Assembly: GCF_024305175.1 (NCBI RefSeq)
Contig: NZ_JAMWYY010000009.1
Span: 1-64,000, forward strand
Direction of reading: 5' to 3'
Length of the DNA: 64,000 bases
Source of the DNA: Flavobacterium sp.
GTDB lineage: Bacteria > Bacteroidota > Bacteroidia > Flavobacteriales > Flavobacteriaceae
Positions 17,032 through 26,304 of the stretch are shown here, in pieces (position 1 is the first letter of the stretch; each line of letters begins with the position of its first letter). A model generated the notes under the pieces. It saw nothing but the letters and a program-made list of their open reading frames with translations, searched no databases and was not told where the DNA came from. The translations under genes were made by a program, and so were the position numbers.

Positions 17032-18552
17032 ATGAAAGCTTCGTTTAAACAAAATATTATAATTGCCGTTTGCCTGCTGTACGCGCTACTCTTCATTTAT
17101 GCAGCCACTTCAAAATTACTGGACTTCAGCAACTTTCAGGTACAGATTGCCCAATCCCCTTTATTAAGTGCCTATGCCGGTATTGTCGCACCGGCTGTTA
17201 TACTGGTTGAGTATGGTATTGTTTTTCTACTTTGGAAACCTGCGCTGAGAAAAATTGGGCTTTACCTGGCGCTGGGGTTGATGAGCGCATTCACCATTTA
17301 CATTTACCTTATACTGAATTATAGCGACTTTATTCCTTGCTCCTGCGGAGGGATACTGGAGAAAATGGGATGGACCGAACATCTTATATTCAACATTGTA
17401 TTTGTAGTGTTGGCGCTGGCTGCTCTGCTACTAAGCCCGACGCCCGGGCATAAACAATCGTGGAGGACTGTGCTGTTTCCATTACTGAGTGTACTTATTG
17501 GTACCAGCTTGGTAGTAGTATTGTTTCTTTCTTCAGAACATATCATAAAACGCGAAAATAATTTTACCCGCAGGTTTTTACAGCACCCGGTGCTGGAGGA
17601 TAAAATTTATGACCTGAAATATAACTCTTACTATTTTGCGGGAAGCCATGAGGGGAAGATATACCTTGGTAATTATACGGCGCCTAACATCCTTACCATC
17701 ATTGACAGTTCCTTTACCCGGACACATAGCAGGACTATTAGGCTTGATGTATTCCGGCAACCTTTTCGTTCCGCAAAAATAAAAGTGGAATATCCCTACT
17801 TCTTTGTGTATGACGGAAGCCTACCCGTAGTCTTTAAAGGCCTGTTGGATACTATGGAAGCAAACAAGACGGCTATGGATACTTACTTTAGCCAGCTGGA
17901 AATCATTACGCCAAATTACTTCGCATTTAAGACACTTAGCAACCTTGAAAAAACCAATATACTGGGGACGGTAGCTTTAAAAGAGGTGCCTGACGTGTCA
18001 CTTCATTACGACCTTTTGGAGAAACAGGCTCACGGGATTTTCGACACCGACGGTCTGTTGTTACGCGACAAGGGTGATGATAACTTAATTTACGGCTATT
18101 TCTACCGGAATGAATTCCTGGTTATGGACCGGAGCCTGAAGCTTATACGCAGGCTTAATACCATTGATACGGTCTCCAAGGCACAGGTAAAGGTAAGGCA
18201 GCTGCCTGACGGCACCTATAAGATGGAAGCGCCGCCCTTACAGGTAAATAAGAACATGACCGCTTACAACCAGGTTTTATTGATTCAGTCCAACCTTATG
18301 GGGAGGTATGAATCGCGTGAAATATGGGATAACGCTTCGATAGTGGATATGTATGCCACTGATGAACAACGCTATTTGGGTAGTTTTTTTATAAATGACC
18401 GCGGTAAAAATAAAATGGCCCAGATGCTTTTGACGGATAGGTATTTTTACGCCCTGTCCGGCAATGAAATACTTCGTTACCGGTTGCGCAACGATATTGG
18501 GGTATTTCAGAGGGGGAAGCCGAAAAACCAACAGAGTAGGCAGAATAATTAA
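17032..18552 (+). CDS. MauE/DoxX-like redox membrane protein with long C-terminal domain
   Basis: Protein of 506 residues. The first 145 residues form four hydrophobic segments like MauE/DoxX proteins (YAATSKLLDFSNFQVQIAQS, then a PCSCGG cysteine pair near residue 103). Another hydrophobic segment at about residues 147-167 anchors a large extracytoplasmic C-terminal part with beta-propeller-like repetition. MauE-type proteins help to form disulfides or mature periplasmic enzymes. Its small DUF6520 partner follows after 11 bases, a pairing often seen in Bacteroidota. The role of the C-terminal domain is unknown. Confidence 0.72.
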   Translation: MKASFKQNIIIAVCLLYALLFIYAATSKLLDFSNFQVQIAQSPLLSAYAGIVAPAVILVEYGIVFLLWKPALRKIGLYLALGLMSAFTIYIYLILNYSDFIPCSCGGILEKMGWTEHLIFNIVFVVLALAALLLSPTPGHKQSWRTVLFPLLSVLIGTSLVVVLFLSSEHIIKRENNFTRRFLQHPVLEDKIYDLKYNSYYFAGSHEGKIYLGNYTAPNILTIIDSSFTRTHSRTIRLDVFRQPFRSAKIKVEYPYFFVYDGSLPVVFKGLLDTMEANKTAMDTYFSQLEIITPNYFAFKTLSNLEKTNILGTVALKEVPDVSLHYDLLEKQAHGIFDTDGLLLRDKGDDNLIYGYFYRNEFLVMDRSLKLIRRLNTIDTVSKAQVKVRQLPDGTYKMEAPPLQVNKNMTAYNQVLLIQSNLMGRYESREIWDNASIVDMYATDEQRYLGSFFINDRGKNKMAQMLLTDRYFYALSGNEILRYRLRNDIGVFQRGKPKNQQSRQNN

Positions 18553-18563
18553 ATTTTACGATC

Positions 18564-18845
18564 ATGAAAACGCTAAGAGGATTTCTTTTACCGGCTGTAG
18601 TCATTACAGCAGGCGTGGGCGCTGCCTTCGCCACCAGCAAACCTGCTAACACAGCAGCAGTACCGGAAACAGGCTATTATTTTAACAGCTCTGCTCCGAT
18701 GATTAAATGTATTGCAACTTCAGTGCAGTGTGAAACTGTACCAGGACCTCTGTGTACCTGGAAGGATGCGAACAACGTGACCCATAACCTTCAGCGAAAG
18801 GTGAATGATGCAACCTGCGGCATACAGCTGTACAGGACTAATTAA
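18564..18845 (+). CDS. DUF6520 family small exported protein
   Basis: Protein of 93 residues with a signal peptide (hydrophobic residues 6-23 ending AFATS) and a mature part with four cysteines arranged as two pairs (IKCIATSVQCETV, GPLCTW, DATCGIQ). Size and pattern fit the DUF6520 family, which lies beside MauE-like genes in many Flavobacteriia and Sphingobacteriia. Disulfide bonding in the periplasm is likely, given the redox-type neighbour. No enzymatic function is known to me. Confidence 0.7.
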   Translation: MKTLRGFLLPAVVITAGVGAAFATSKPANTAAVPETGYYFNSSAPMIKCIATSVQCETVPGPLCTWKDANNVTHNLQRKVNDATCGIQLYRTN

Positions 18846-18849
18846 AAAG

Positions 18850-18872
18850 AAAAGGGAGCTATGCTCCCTTTT
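18850..18872. terminator. Bidirectional terminator between DUF6520 and S9 peptidase genes
   Basis: A 10-bp perfect stem (AAAAGGGAGC with GCTCCCTTTT) and a 3-base loop lie between two convergent genes. T-rich tracts follow on both strands. The stem overlaps the stop codon of the S9 peptidase gene at 18859-18861. Confidence 0.8.
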
Positions 18873-21339
18873 CCATTTCTTTTCTGATCCACTCAATATC
18901 CTGCTTTCCTTTCAGGTGGAAGTCGAACCACTCCAGAATACGGATTGATAAATCCCGATTGGCTTTCGGGTTTACCAATGCATGGCCTTCCCCCGGATAA
19001 AAAAGCGCTATTGCTTTTTTGCCGTTCCTGCGCAAGGCATTGTAGAAGGTCCGGGTTTCTTCCCATTTTACATTCTCATCCTCAAGCCCTGTCCACAGGA
19101 GTATGGGTGTTGTTATTTTATCTACCTCATACAAGGGATTATTTTTGTAGTATACTTCCTTATTTTCAGTGAAAGCGCCATTCATATAAAACTGATGGGT
19201 TTCATAGCGCCAATAGGATGGCCTTACAAAGTTGATGTTGAAGCTATGGTAGTTATGTATAATATCAATATTGCCGCATCCGGAAACATAGGCCGAAAAA
19301 TGCTTGGATTGGGTGGCAATAAAGTTGGTTTCATAACCACCGAAGGAGTGCCCTATCAGGCCAATTTTTTGCCTGTTTATTGCTGAAACAGATCCGAGCG
19401 CATCCAAAGCATTGTTAACACACTGTAGCGCCCCAAAACCCGCCCCGTCATTTCCCTCGGTAATATCAGGAAAGAAAACAAAGTACCCGTTTTCGATGAG
19501 TGCACGCGTGTTAAACCCTTCAGGATCCCTAAAGGACAGTGACAGGTAGGTGTGCTTACGGTATCGTTGTAGCTGATAGATATATACGACCATCGGATAG
19601 CTTTGGTTCGGGTCATAGCCTGCGGGATAAAATAATGTGCCTTCTATCATGTTTCCTTTACTGTCGGGATACTGAACAATTTCCCGTTGTAAGTGGCCAG
19701 CACCAGCATCCTGCCAGTCATTACAGTACACCCTTTGGGATTTGTTTTCTATTTTATGGACAAGCCTTGGCGGAAGGTTAAAATTCTGCTCTAGGTAGGC
19801 GATGTCTTTGAGCTGCGCATCATACTTTATACCGGTGACCAAGTTCCCCGTCGGTGCTACCAGAACCTTCAATTTACCGTTATGGTATTTTGCATAGGAG
19901 GTGACTTTAGCCCTGTCTTCTGTTAATTTTAAGAGCAGCCCGTTTTGCGTGCCTACCGTATTCTGGTAAAAATTGTAATTGGTGAGCCAGGTGCTTTCTC
20001 CATTTACAATCGATACCGTCAGCCCTTCCTTGGCAATCAACTTTGAAAGCACTGATTTTTTGATCTGGTAGGACCACAGGCCGCCATCGCCTCCAAAGTA
20101 GATGGTAGTTTCATCTTCTGTAAAGAAAGGCACCTTTAGGGACTGATTCCCAAAAGTTGTTTGTTTGCCAGTTGCCAAATCATAAAGTGCCCATTCCCCT
20201 TCCTGCGGTGCCAAAACATAGTTCCCCTTACCTGACACATAAATCTCAGGAGAAAAGGTGTCAATTGGCCTGCATGTATCGGCTTGACAGACACTAAGTT
20301 CGATATCAGGCACATTGGCAATATAGTTATTAAACTGGAAGCGATCAAAAGCAAGTACATTGCGGGTACTGCCGGTATTCAATACCGTATACCCTTTATC
20401 GCCTGCCAGTTCCCTGACTACCTTTTTTTGGGGTTCCCAAAGGTAATAGCGCTCGGTGCCGCGATGTTCATATTTATTTTCAAGGTCACGGTCATTGGTG
20501 TACCAGATATCGACAATCTCCTCTGCTTTTTCCTCCTTTGACCATAGTTTGAGGAAATAAGTGCCTTTAACCGCTGTCTTTTGAACATAAGCCGCATCAA
20601 AAGCTACCTGCATGATATCGCTGAGCACATATTGCTTACCTTCTGAAAGGCAGTATAAAAAAGGCAAACCTCGCAAGTCCCGTTCAAAAACCAGGAGTTC
20701 CGAATCCTGATACCCGGGTATTACATACTGTATACTGTTTGTTGTCGCATGCACAGGAACCACTCCCTTGCGGTCCAGTAGGAAGATATTGGAGACCGCA
20801 TCGCTTTCCCCTTTACTAACTACTGCGACCCTGCCTTCGGATAACATATTGTATTGTATCACATGATCGACAGACCCCAGCACGTTCCCGTTACGGCCAT
20901 AGAGTTCCAGCCTGTCCTGCTTCTCCTCGCCGTACCTGATAACGAACATTCCATCTTTCTCCATAGCTTTTACTTCACTGGCGTTTTCAAAATAAAGGCT
21001 GCGGTGCCTCTTCATATCCCACAGTTCTGCCTTACCACCCGTTGGCGGCAGCAGCATCATGCCTGATCCCAAAAAATAGTATTGCCCCAAGACCGCCTTT
21101 TTTCTAAGGGCTTTACTACTGCCGGTACCAAATACTACCAGCGTGTCCTGGTTTTGTTCGTAGGCGATCCGTACGGCACAATGCTCCCCATCAGGGCTCA
21201 TCTGAAGGGATTCAAACCAGTTGAACTTTTCTGAAAGCGCTATCGCATCCCGGTAGTGCCCTTGTGCCACCATGCCCTGGATGCCGAAAAGGATAAGGGC
21301 AGCTACCGATACTACCTTAATCCTATCAATAGTTTTCAT
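18859..21339 (-). CDS. Prolyl oligopeptidase family (S9) serine peptidase
   Basis: Exported S9-type peptidase of about 826 residues. The start is ATG 21339 (MKTIDRIKVVS), which gives a clean signal peptide ending near VAQG; the longer frame from 21375 would add 12 residues. A long beta-propeller precedes the alpha/beta-hydrolase domain. The catalytic triad is visible as GHSFGGYE (Ser near residue 664), the Asp in GLEDENVKWEE and the His in GEGHAL. The gene start overlaps the SusD gene end by 14 bases. It probably cuts peptides that are taken up by the SusC/SusD pair. Confidence 0.87.
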   Translation of the reverse strand: MKTIDRIKVVSVAALILFGIQGMVAQGHYRDAIALSEKFNWFESLQMSPDGEHCAVRIAYEQNQDTLVVFGTGSSKALRKKAVLGQYYFLGSGMMLLPPTGGKAELWDMKRHRSLYFENASEVKAMEKDGMFVIRYGEEKQDRLELYGRNGNVLGSVDHVIQYNMLSEGRVAVVSKGESDAVSNIFLLDRKGVVPVHATTNSIQYVIPGYQDSELLVFERDLRGLPFLYCLSEGKQYVLSDIMQVAFDAAYVQKTAVKGTYFLKLWSKEEKAEEIVDIWYTNDRDLENKYEHRGTERYYLWEPQKKVVRELAGDKGYTVLNTGSTRNVLAFDRFQFNNYIANVPDIELSVCQADTCRPIDTFSPEIYVSGKGNYVLAPQEGEWALYDLATGKQTTFGNQSLKVPFFTEDETTIYFGGDGGLWSYQIKKSVLSKLIAKEGLTVSIVNGESTWLTNYNFYQNTVGTQNGLLLKLTEDRAKVTSYAKYHNGKLKVLVAPTGNLVTGIKYDAQLKDIAYLEQNFNLPPRLVHKIENKSQRVYCNDWQDAGAGHLQREIVQYPDSKGNMIEGTLFYPAGYDPNQSYPMVVYIYQLQRYRKHTYLSLSFRDPEGFNTRALIENGYFVFFPDITEGNDGAGFGALQCVNNALDALGSVSAINRQKIGLIGHSFGGYETNFIATQSKHFSAYVSGCGNIDIIHNYHSFNINFVRPSYWRYETHQFYMNGAFTENKEVYYKNNPLYEVDKITTPILLWTGLEDENVKWEETRTFYNALRRNGKKAIALFYPGEGHALVNPKANRDLSIRILEWFDFHLKGKQDIEWIRKEMEKGA

Positions 21340-22693
21340 TTTGTGGTGCAAGGTTTGGGTTAAGAAGCAATTCATTCTGAGGGTACGGCCATACGCTTTT
21401 ATGAGGTTCCCAGTTCGGCTTTACCAGAGTGAGCTGTCCAAGCCTGCCATTCCTTTTGAGATCGGTAAAGCGAATGCCCTGTTCTGTAAAGAATTCACAC
21501 CTTTTCTCCTGCAGTATGGCATCGAGCAACGCTGTGGGACTTGCTGGCTCCAGCGCCGTAAGCCCTGCACGTAGCCTTGTGGCATTCAGGTAGGGAAGCG
21601 CGTCGCTGACCCTGTTTTGCATTGCCATGGCTTCCGCCAATAACAGGTACACTTCTTCCATCCTCATGACAACGGAATATTCGGTAGTATTGCTGCCGGA
21701 GAGGTTCTTGTATTTGAAAGGGCGGTAATATTGCTGCCCGCCAACGGTAACATCTGCCACCCAAAGGCTCCGCCTGAGGTCACCGGGCTCAAAGGCAGCA
21801 ATAAGGTTTTCCGATAAGGCATAGGCCGATGGCGGCGCGTTATCGAAATAGTAGAACGACGCTTCCTGGGTGGAGTCACCACTATATTGCGGCTTTATCT
21901 GCCATAGGATGTGGCTGCCGGTATAGTTGAATACCTGGTTGATGTCCGGCTGGAATTGATAGTCGGGGGATTGCAGTATCTGAAGCGCAACCTGCTCGGC
22001 TTCACTATAGCGCTGTTGCGACATATATACTTTGAGCAGTACCACCTCTGCTACTTTACGGTTCGGGTAAATCCGTGACGGGTCACGATAAGCATCGGTT
22101 AATAATCCTATCGCCTGGCTCAGGTCCGCTTCGAGGTTTGACAATACCGCTGGCGAAGCGGTTTTAGCCAGTGAGCGGTTAAGTTCATAGTCCGTTGACC
22201 TCGTGTAGGGAACGGCGCCGAAGAGCTGCTGTAAATTAAAATACAGCAGCGAACGTACGGTCAGTGCTTCCCCGATCACCTGATCCCGGTCCGCCTGGGA
22301 TAGCCCTACAGCGTTTTCAGCACCGGCAATAATCGCATTGGCAGCGTATATCTGGCGGTACGTGTTGTTCCACACCGTTTGTATTACACTGTTAGTAGGC
22401 AACTGTGTATTTGATGCAATGGCTTCATAGCCGTTAAGGTCGTTAAAGTAACAATCCAGTTCATCAGCATAAGAACCCAGTAAGGCACCCGTGCCAAAAT
22501 TGTTGCCGGAGAGCAGAGACTGCGTGCGCAGGTCGCTGTACAGGCCGGACAGGGCGGCATAGGCCGTCTGGGCATCTGCGAAGACCTGCTGCGTCCCCAA
22601 TTGATTGTTTGGCATATCCACCTCAACCATTTCCTCACATGATGCCGTGCCAAGCAGCAGGCAGGCTAATAATAGTTTTATAGTAGTCTTCAT
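21326..22693 (-). CDS. SusD/RagB outer-membrane nutrient-binding lipoprotein
   Basis: Lipoprotein of 455 residues, start ATG 22693 (MKTTIKLLLACLL). The acceptor Cys is residue 19 (LLGTASC). The TPR-like helices and the C-terminal block (LLLAEAMAMQNRV then LNATRLRAGL and ILQEKRCEFFTEQGIRFTDL) are typical of SusD homologues. It caps the SusC barrel and binds substrate at the cell surface. It follows the susC gene by 12 bases and precedes an S9 peptidase gene, so peptides rather than glycans are the likely substrate, which is inference. Confidence 0.92.
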   Translation of the reverse strand: MKTTIKLLLACLLLGTASCEEMVEVDMPNNQLGTQQVFADAQTAYAALSGLYSDLRTQSLLSGNNFGTGALLGSYADELDCYFNDLNGYEAIASNTQLPTNSVIQTVWNNTYRQIYAANAIIAGAENAVGLSQADRDQVIGEALTVRSLLYFNLQQLFGAVPYTRSTDYELNRSLAKTASPAVLSNLEADLSQAIGLLTDAYRDPSRIYPNRKVAEVVLLKVYMSQQRYSEAEQVALQILQSPDYQFQPDINQVFNYTGSHILWQIKPQYSGDSTQEASFYYFDNAPPSAYALSENLIAAFEPGDLRRSLWVADVTVGGQQYYRPFKYKNLSGSNTTEYSVVMRMEEVYLLLAEAMAMQNRVSDALPYLNATRLRAGLTALEPASPTALLDAILQEKRCEFFTEQGIRFTDLKRNGRLGQLTLVKPNWEPHKSVWPYPQNELLLNPNLAPQNENY

Positions 22694-22705
22694 CTGTATC
22701 ATTGT

Positions 22706-25700
22706 TTAAAAATTTAATTGTACACCGAAAGAAACGGTCTTGAGCGGGGGGACAAAACCGGGTTGCGTAAACTCGGGATCCAGCCCGAAGTATTTGGTAA
22801 AGGTCAGCAGGTTCTGCCCCTGAAGGTATAGCACAGCATCACTGGCAAAACCGTTCACCGGCAGCCTGTAACTCAGCTGTATGTTCTTCAGGCGGATAAA
22901 CGAAGCATCACTCACTGCCGCTGTACTTTCCATGAAATAGCCATGCAGCTGGTTCTTTACAGGATCTGCGCCCGAGGTATAAGGCATGTAGGTTCCCGAA
23001 GGGTTTTCGGGTGACCAGACATTACCCACTTCGACTGGCTGGTTGTTCATACTGCCCGGCGTGGGCATCATACTGTTATAATTCCACTGTCTTTGTTTTA
23101 CGAACTGAAAAAGGAAAGCAAGGTTCCAATTCTTATAAGACATGTTATTGGAGAAGCCGCCAAAATAGCGGACACCAACATTTTCTGTAATTGTGTTGTC
23201 ATCGGGAGCGGTAATCGTCCCATCGCCATTTTGGTCGGTAAACCGGTAAAGGCCTGTCTGAGGGTCAATGCCTTCAAAGTTGTACAGCTTTACAATGGAT
23301 ACCGGCTGCCCGATCACATAGCGGTTGGCATAGGTCGATCCTTCCAGTCCTGGGAAAGCGACCAGTTTATTTCGGGGAATACTCAGGTTTACCGAAGTCT
23401 GCCACCTGAACGCACCCGAGCGCAATGCATCAAAAGAAGCCTCGATTTCCCAGCCCGTGTTTTCCACTGTTGCCGGCAGGTTCGCCAGTATTGTTGCAAA
23501 GCCTGTTGTACCCGGCAGCGGAATCCCGACCAGTTGGTTTCCGGAGCGGTTGCGGTACCAAGCCAGTGATACATTCAGGCGGTCCTCCCAAAGACCAAGT
23601 TCAAGAGCTGCCTCCAGCTTGGTTGTCTTTTCCCAACTGAAATCAGGGTTGTAGAGCCGCGATGGCAAAAGGCCTGTATAATTCCCGTAGAGGTTTGGGG
23701 AAACCTGATAGGTGTCCAGGTATTGATAGTCCCCGATCTGGTCGGAGCCTGTGGTGCCGTAGCTGCCCCTAAGCTTGCCATGGCTCAGCCAACGGGAACC
23801 TTCAAAGAAGCCTTCCCTTGAGAAAAGCCATGCGGCGCCGACCGCACCAAAATTCGCAAAACGGTTTTCAGGGCCAAAACGGCTCGAACCGTCCCTTCTC
23901 CCGGTAATGTTCAGGATGTATTTCTGCCTGAACTTGTAATTGACCCTTCCAAACACCGCGGCATATTTATACTCGGTACGGCTGTCCTGTGATACGACCT
24001 GCGTGGTTGCGGCAGAAAGGTTGCTAAGCAGGGCATTACTCTGAAAGCCGTACCCTTCTGCATTCAGCACATCGCTCGTGGTTTGCTGGTAGGTACTTCC
24101 GATAAGGAATTCAATATCATGATCCCCAATACCCAGATCGTACTGCAATTGCGGTTCCAGCAAGTAGGAAAACCTGTTTTGATTGCCTTTAAAAGCCATG
24201 GAATTAGCAGGTGTCAGCCCATATGCCGGGTTGTACATGGTGCTCGGCCTGAGCGACTTCTCGGAAAAAGACAGGTAGTTTAACCCACCGTTTAGTTTAA
24301 CCTGTAATGCAGGCAACAGTTCATAGGACAGGTTGAGATTGGTGTTGAATCCTCTGCTTTCATAGGAGTACTTGCTTTCAAAAGCGGCTACAGGATTAGT
24401 AAAAGTATTGTCCTCCCAGTTGAGCGACCCATCCAGGCTGTACAGCTGCGGCGCATTAGGGCTAAGGTATAATGCCTGGCGGGTAAAATCATCGTTGACC
24501 ACATTGTTACTTTGCGCGGCAAACAAGCCGGAGAGGTTCATGCGAAATTTGTTGTCAGCGGAGTGATGGCGTATGTTGGTAGAAAGATTACTGGTCCTGT
24601 ACTTAAAATCATCTGAAAAAACAGTCGTCTGCTCGTTGTGGCTGCCACTCACTATAAACCCGGTGTTCTCGCTGCCCCCATTTATGGAGAGCTGCAATGA
24701 CGAAGAATTGGCTGTCCTTCCAATGAGTTCCTTTTGCCAGTCGGTATCACGCTCCTGGCTCCATGTGCCGTTCACATCGTAAGCGTAGTCCGGGAGCGTA
24801 GTGATATTATCATTGGCAAAGGCGCTGCGCCGCATCGCCAGGTACTGGCGGGTATCCATCATCTCCATGTGCGAGGCCACGCTGCTTATGCCATAGCTTG
24901 AATTCACACTAAAGGAGGTCTTGCCTGCTTTTCCCTTTTTTGTGGTGATGAGCACCACGCCGTTTCCGCCCCTTGACCCGTAAATGGCCGTAGCATCGGC
25001 ATCTTTCAGCACTTCAATGCTTTCAATATCATTGGGGTTGATAGCATTCAGGGGATTTACGGTTCCTCCCGGCAGGACGGCCCCTGCCAGTGTTGAGGCA
25101 TTTTGTTCCGCAACCGGCACCCCGTCTATAATATAGAGTGGCGCGTTGCCATCTGCCCGCAGGCTGTTCGTTCCCCTTATCCTTATGGTATAGCCACCAC
25201 CGGGGGTTCCCGAGTTCTGGGTAATGTTGACACCTGCCATGCGGCCCTGCACAGCGGCAAGCACATTGGTCACAGGCTGGTTTTGTATGTCCTTTGCCGT
25301 AACCCTTGCAATGCTACCGGTGCTCTCTTTTTTGGTTACATTATAATAACCGGCATTGATGGTGACCTCCTCAAGCTGCAACGCATCTTCCTCAAGGGTA
25401 ATGTTTAGAGTATTCTGCGCTCCCACAACGACTTCAACGGTTTTAAAGCCCGTGAACGAAAATACCAATACATCACCGGCAGTCGCGGCAATGGCATAGT
25501 TACCCTCAGGATCAGTGGCCACCGAGCGTGTTGTCCCTTTGACGACAATTACCGCACCCGGTAAGGGACCTGAGCCATCGGAGACGGTTCCTGAAATAGT
25601 TTGCTGAAAAAAGGCTCCGGAAATTGGTGAAGCATGTGCCCGGGCTAAGGCACTGATTGGTAGGGTGGCTAAAACTAGAGAATAGAAAAGCACCCTTAGC

Positions 25701-25726
25701 CCTTTGTTTGCTGAAATAAATTTCAT
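22706..25726 (-). CDS. SusC/RagA TonB-linked outer-membrane transporter
   Basis: TonB-dependent transporter of about 1006 residues. The start is ATG 25726 (MKFISANKG), giving a signal peptide. An N-terminal carboxypeptidase-regulatory-like domain (ISGTVSDGSGPLPGA) is followed by the plug with the SusC signature (IEVLKDADATAIYGSRG, then GVVLITTKKGK), and a 22-stranded barrel ending in an aromatic-rich strand (FGVQLNF). It imports substrate delivered by the SusD protein encoded next. First gene of the minus-strand SusC-SusD-S9 peptidase operon. Confidence 0.95.
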   Translation of the reverse strand: MKFISANKGLRVLFYSLVLATLPISALARAHASPISGAFFQQTISGTVSDGSGPLPGAVIVVKGTTRSVATDPEGNYAIAATAGDVLVFSFTGFKTVEVVVGAQNTLNITLEEDALQLEEVTINAGYYNVTKKESTGSIARVTAKDIQNQPVTNVLAAVQGRMAGVNITQNSGTPGGGYTIRIRGTNSLRADGNAPLYIIDGVPVAEQNASTLAGAVLPGGTVNPLNAINPNDIESIEVLKDADATAIYGSRGGNGVVLITTKKGKAGKTSFSVNSSYGISSVASHMEMMDTRQYLAMRRSAFANDNITTLPDYAYDVNGTWSQERDTDWQKELIGRTANSSSLQLSINGGSENTGFIVSGSHNEQTTVFSDDFKYRTSNLSTNIRHHSADNKFRMNLSGLFAAQSNNVVNDDFTRQALYLSPNAPQLYSLDGSLNWEDNTFTNPVAAFESKYSYESRGFNTNLNLSYELLPALQVKLNGGLNYLSFSEKSLRPSTMYNPAYGLTPANSMAFKGNQNRFSYLLEPQLQYDLGIGDHDIEFLIGSTYQQTTSDVLNAEGYGFQSNALLSNLSAATTQVVSQDSRTEYKYAAVFGRVNYKFRQKYILNITGRRDGSSRFGPENRFANFGAVGAAWLFSREGFFEGSRWLSHGKLRGSYGTTGSDQIGDYQYLDTYQVSPNLYGNYTGLLPSRLYNPDFSWEKTTKLEAALELGLWEDRLNVSLAWYRNRSGNQLVGIPLPGTTGFATILANLPATVENTGWEIEASFDALRSGAFRWQTSVNLSIPRNKLVAFPGLEGSTYANRYVIGQPVSIVKLYNFEGIDPQTGLYRFTDQNGDGTITAPDDNTITENVGVRYFGGFSNNMSYKNWNLAFLFQFVKQRQWNYNSMMPTPGSMNNQPVEVGNVWSPENPSGTYMPYTSGADPVKNQLHGYFMESTAAVSDASFIRLKNIQLSYRLPVNGFASDAVLYLQGQNLLTFTKYFGLDPEFTQPGFVPPLKTVSFGVQLNF

Positions 25727-25770
25727 AACATTGGTTAAGATTAATGAGACATTGGGTTTTATTGGTCTAT

Positions 25771-25810
25771 GCCTTCCGTGGGTCGCCAAACTTACACGGA
25801 GGGCTTTTTT
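25771..25810 (+). terminator. Orphan terminator-like hairpin
   Basis: A 10-bp stem (25771-25780 with 25795-25804, one wobble pair) and a 14-base loop are followed on the plus strand by six T. This is a standard intrinsic terminator, yet no plus-strand gene ends here; the nearest gene is susC, starting 45 bases to the left on the minus strand. It may end a short antisense RNA or serve as a leader structure. Confidence 0.5.
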
Positions 25811-26017
25811 ATGAACCTGAAAAAGATACCCGGCCTTTCCCTAACCAACTCGAAAATGGGAATACCAGTACTGGCCGGGCTACTTAACTATGAAAAAACT
25901 AAACCATACGCAAAACGGATTAAAGGTTACACTACAACGTTTGCGAAGCCCGATAAAAAAAATGAAGAAACCGCTAAGAATACAAGCTGAGAGTGTAGAA
26001 GAAACTCCTAAAAAGGA

Positions 26018-26155
26018 GGCGTGGGTTTAAACTCAACTTACTGTTATCGGGGTACTGGCGGTACCTTACCACAAATAAGTGAGCCCACGCCATATAGAGG
26101 CGTGAGCATATGCACTTATCATCCCGTGGTAATTAAAACGCCAGTTTTCGATAAC
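26018..26155. repeat. Long imperfect inverted repeat (cruciform or structured RNA)
   Basis: Four 7-base blocks appear in order and again as reverse complements in reverse order: GTTATCG 26043-26049 with 26149-26155, ACTGGCG 26054-26060 with 26139-26145, TTACCAC 26066-26072 with 26126-26132, ATAAGTG 26075-26081 with 26113-26119. At the centre CACGCC (26086-26091) pairs with GGCGTG (26099-26104), but CCCACGCC (26084-26091) can instead pair with GGCGTGGG at 26018-26025. The unequal loops look like a structured RNA or a mobile palindromic unit. It matches no named class I know. Confidence 0.7.
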
Positions 26156-26203
26156 GAGATTCAAAGCGAATGCTTCAAATAGTTTCTAATGAAGTATCGC
26201 AAA

Positions 26204-26223
26204 ATTACATCAATTGATGTAAT
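26204..26223. promoter_or_regulatory. Perfect 20-bp palindrome, candidate operator
   Basis: ATTACATCAA followed directly by its reverse complement TTGATGTAAT. It lies 82 bases upstream of the XRE gene at 26305 and looks like a dimeric repressor site, probably for that protein. Confidence 0.55.
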
Positions 26224-26250
26224 ACAATTGTCAAATGTAATAAAATAATT

Positions 26251-26274
26251 ATTCAATACAAATTTGTATCGAAT
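26251..26274. promoter_or_regulatory. Near-perfect 24-bp palindrome, candidate operator
   Basis: ATTCAATACAAA then TTTGTATCGAAT, with a single mismatched pair. It sits 31 bases before the XRE gene start, close to where a promoter should be. The sequence differs from the palindrome at 26204-26223, so two regulators or one relaxed one could bind. Confidence 0.55.
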
Positions 26275-26304
26275 AAATTAACCCTTTTTCTGAAATTTTA
26301 CTAA

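Larger units (their letters stand above)
25727..26304. other. Non-coding region with structured palindromes
   Basis: This 578-base gap separates the SusC gene from the XRE gene. It holds a terminator-like hairpin (25771-25810), a long imperfect inverted repeat (26018-26155) and two near-perfect palindromes (26204-26223 and 26251-26274). A 46-codon frame (25890-26030, starting MKKLNHTQNG) and a longer overlapping frame (25769-25990) are present. Neither has a recognised domain, so I do not call them as genes. Confidence 0.6.

Noticed and set aside
25769..26030. Two overlapping small frames (73 and 46 codons) upstream of the XRE gene
   Set aside because: Different frames, no recognised family, and one ends inside the long inverted repeat. 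I could not tell a real peptide from chance.
26018..26155. Retron, group II intron or CRISPR repeat
   Set aside because: No reverse transcriptase or cas gene nearby and no spaced identical repeats; the symmetry is inverted, not direct.
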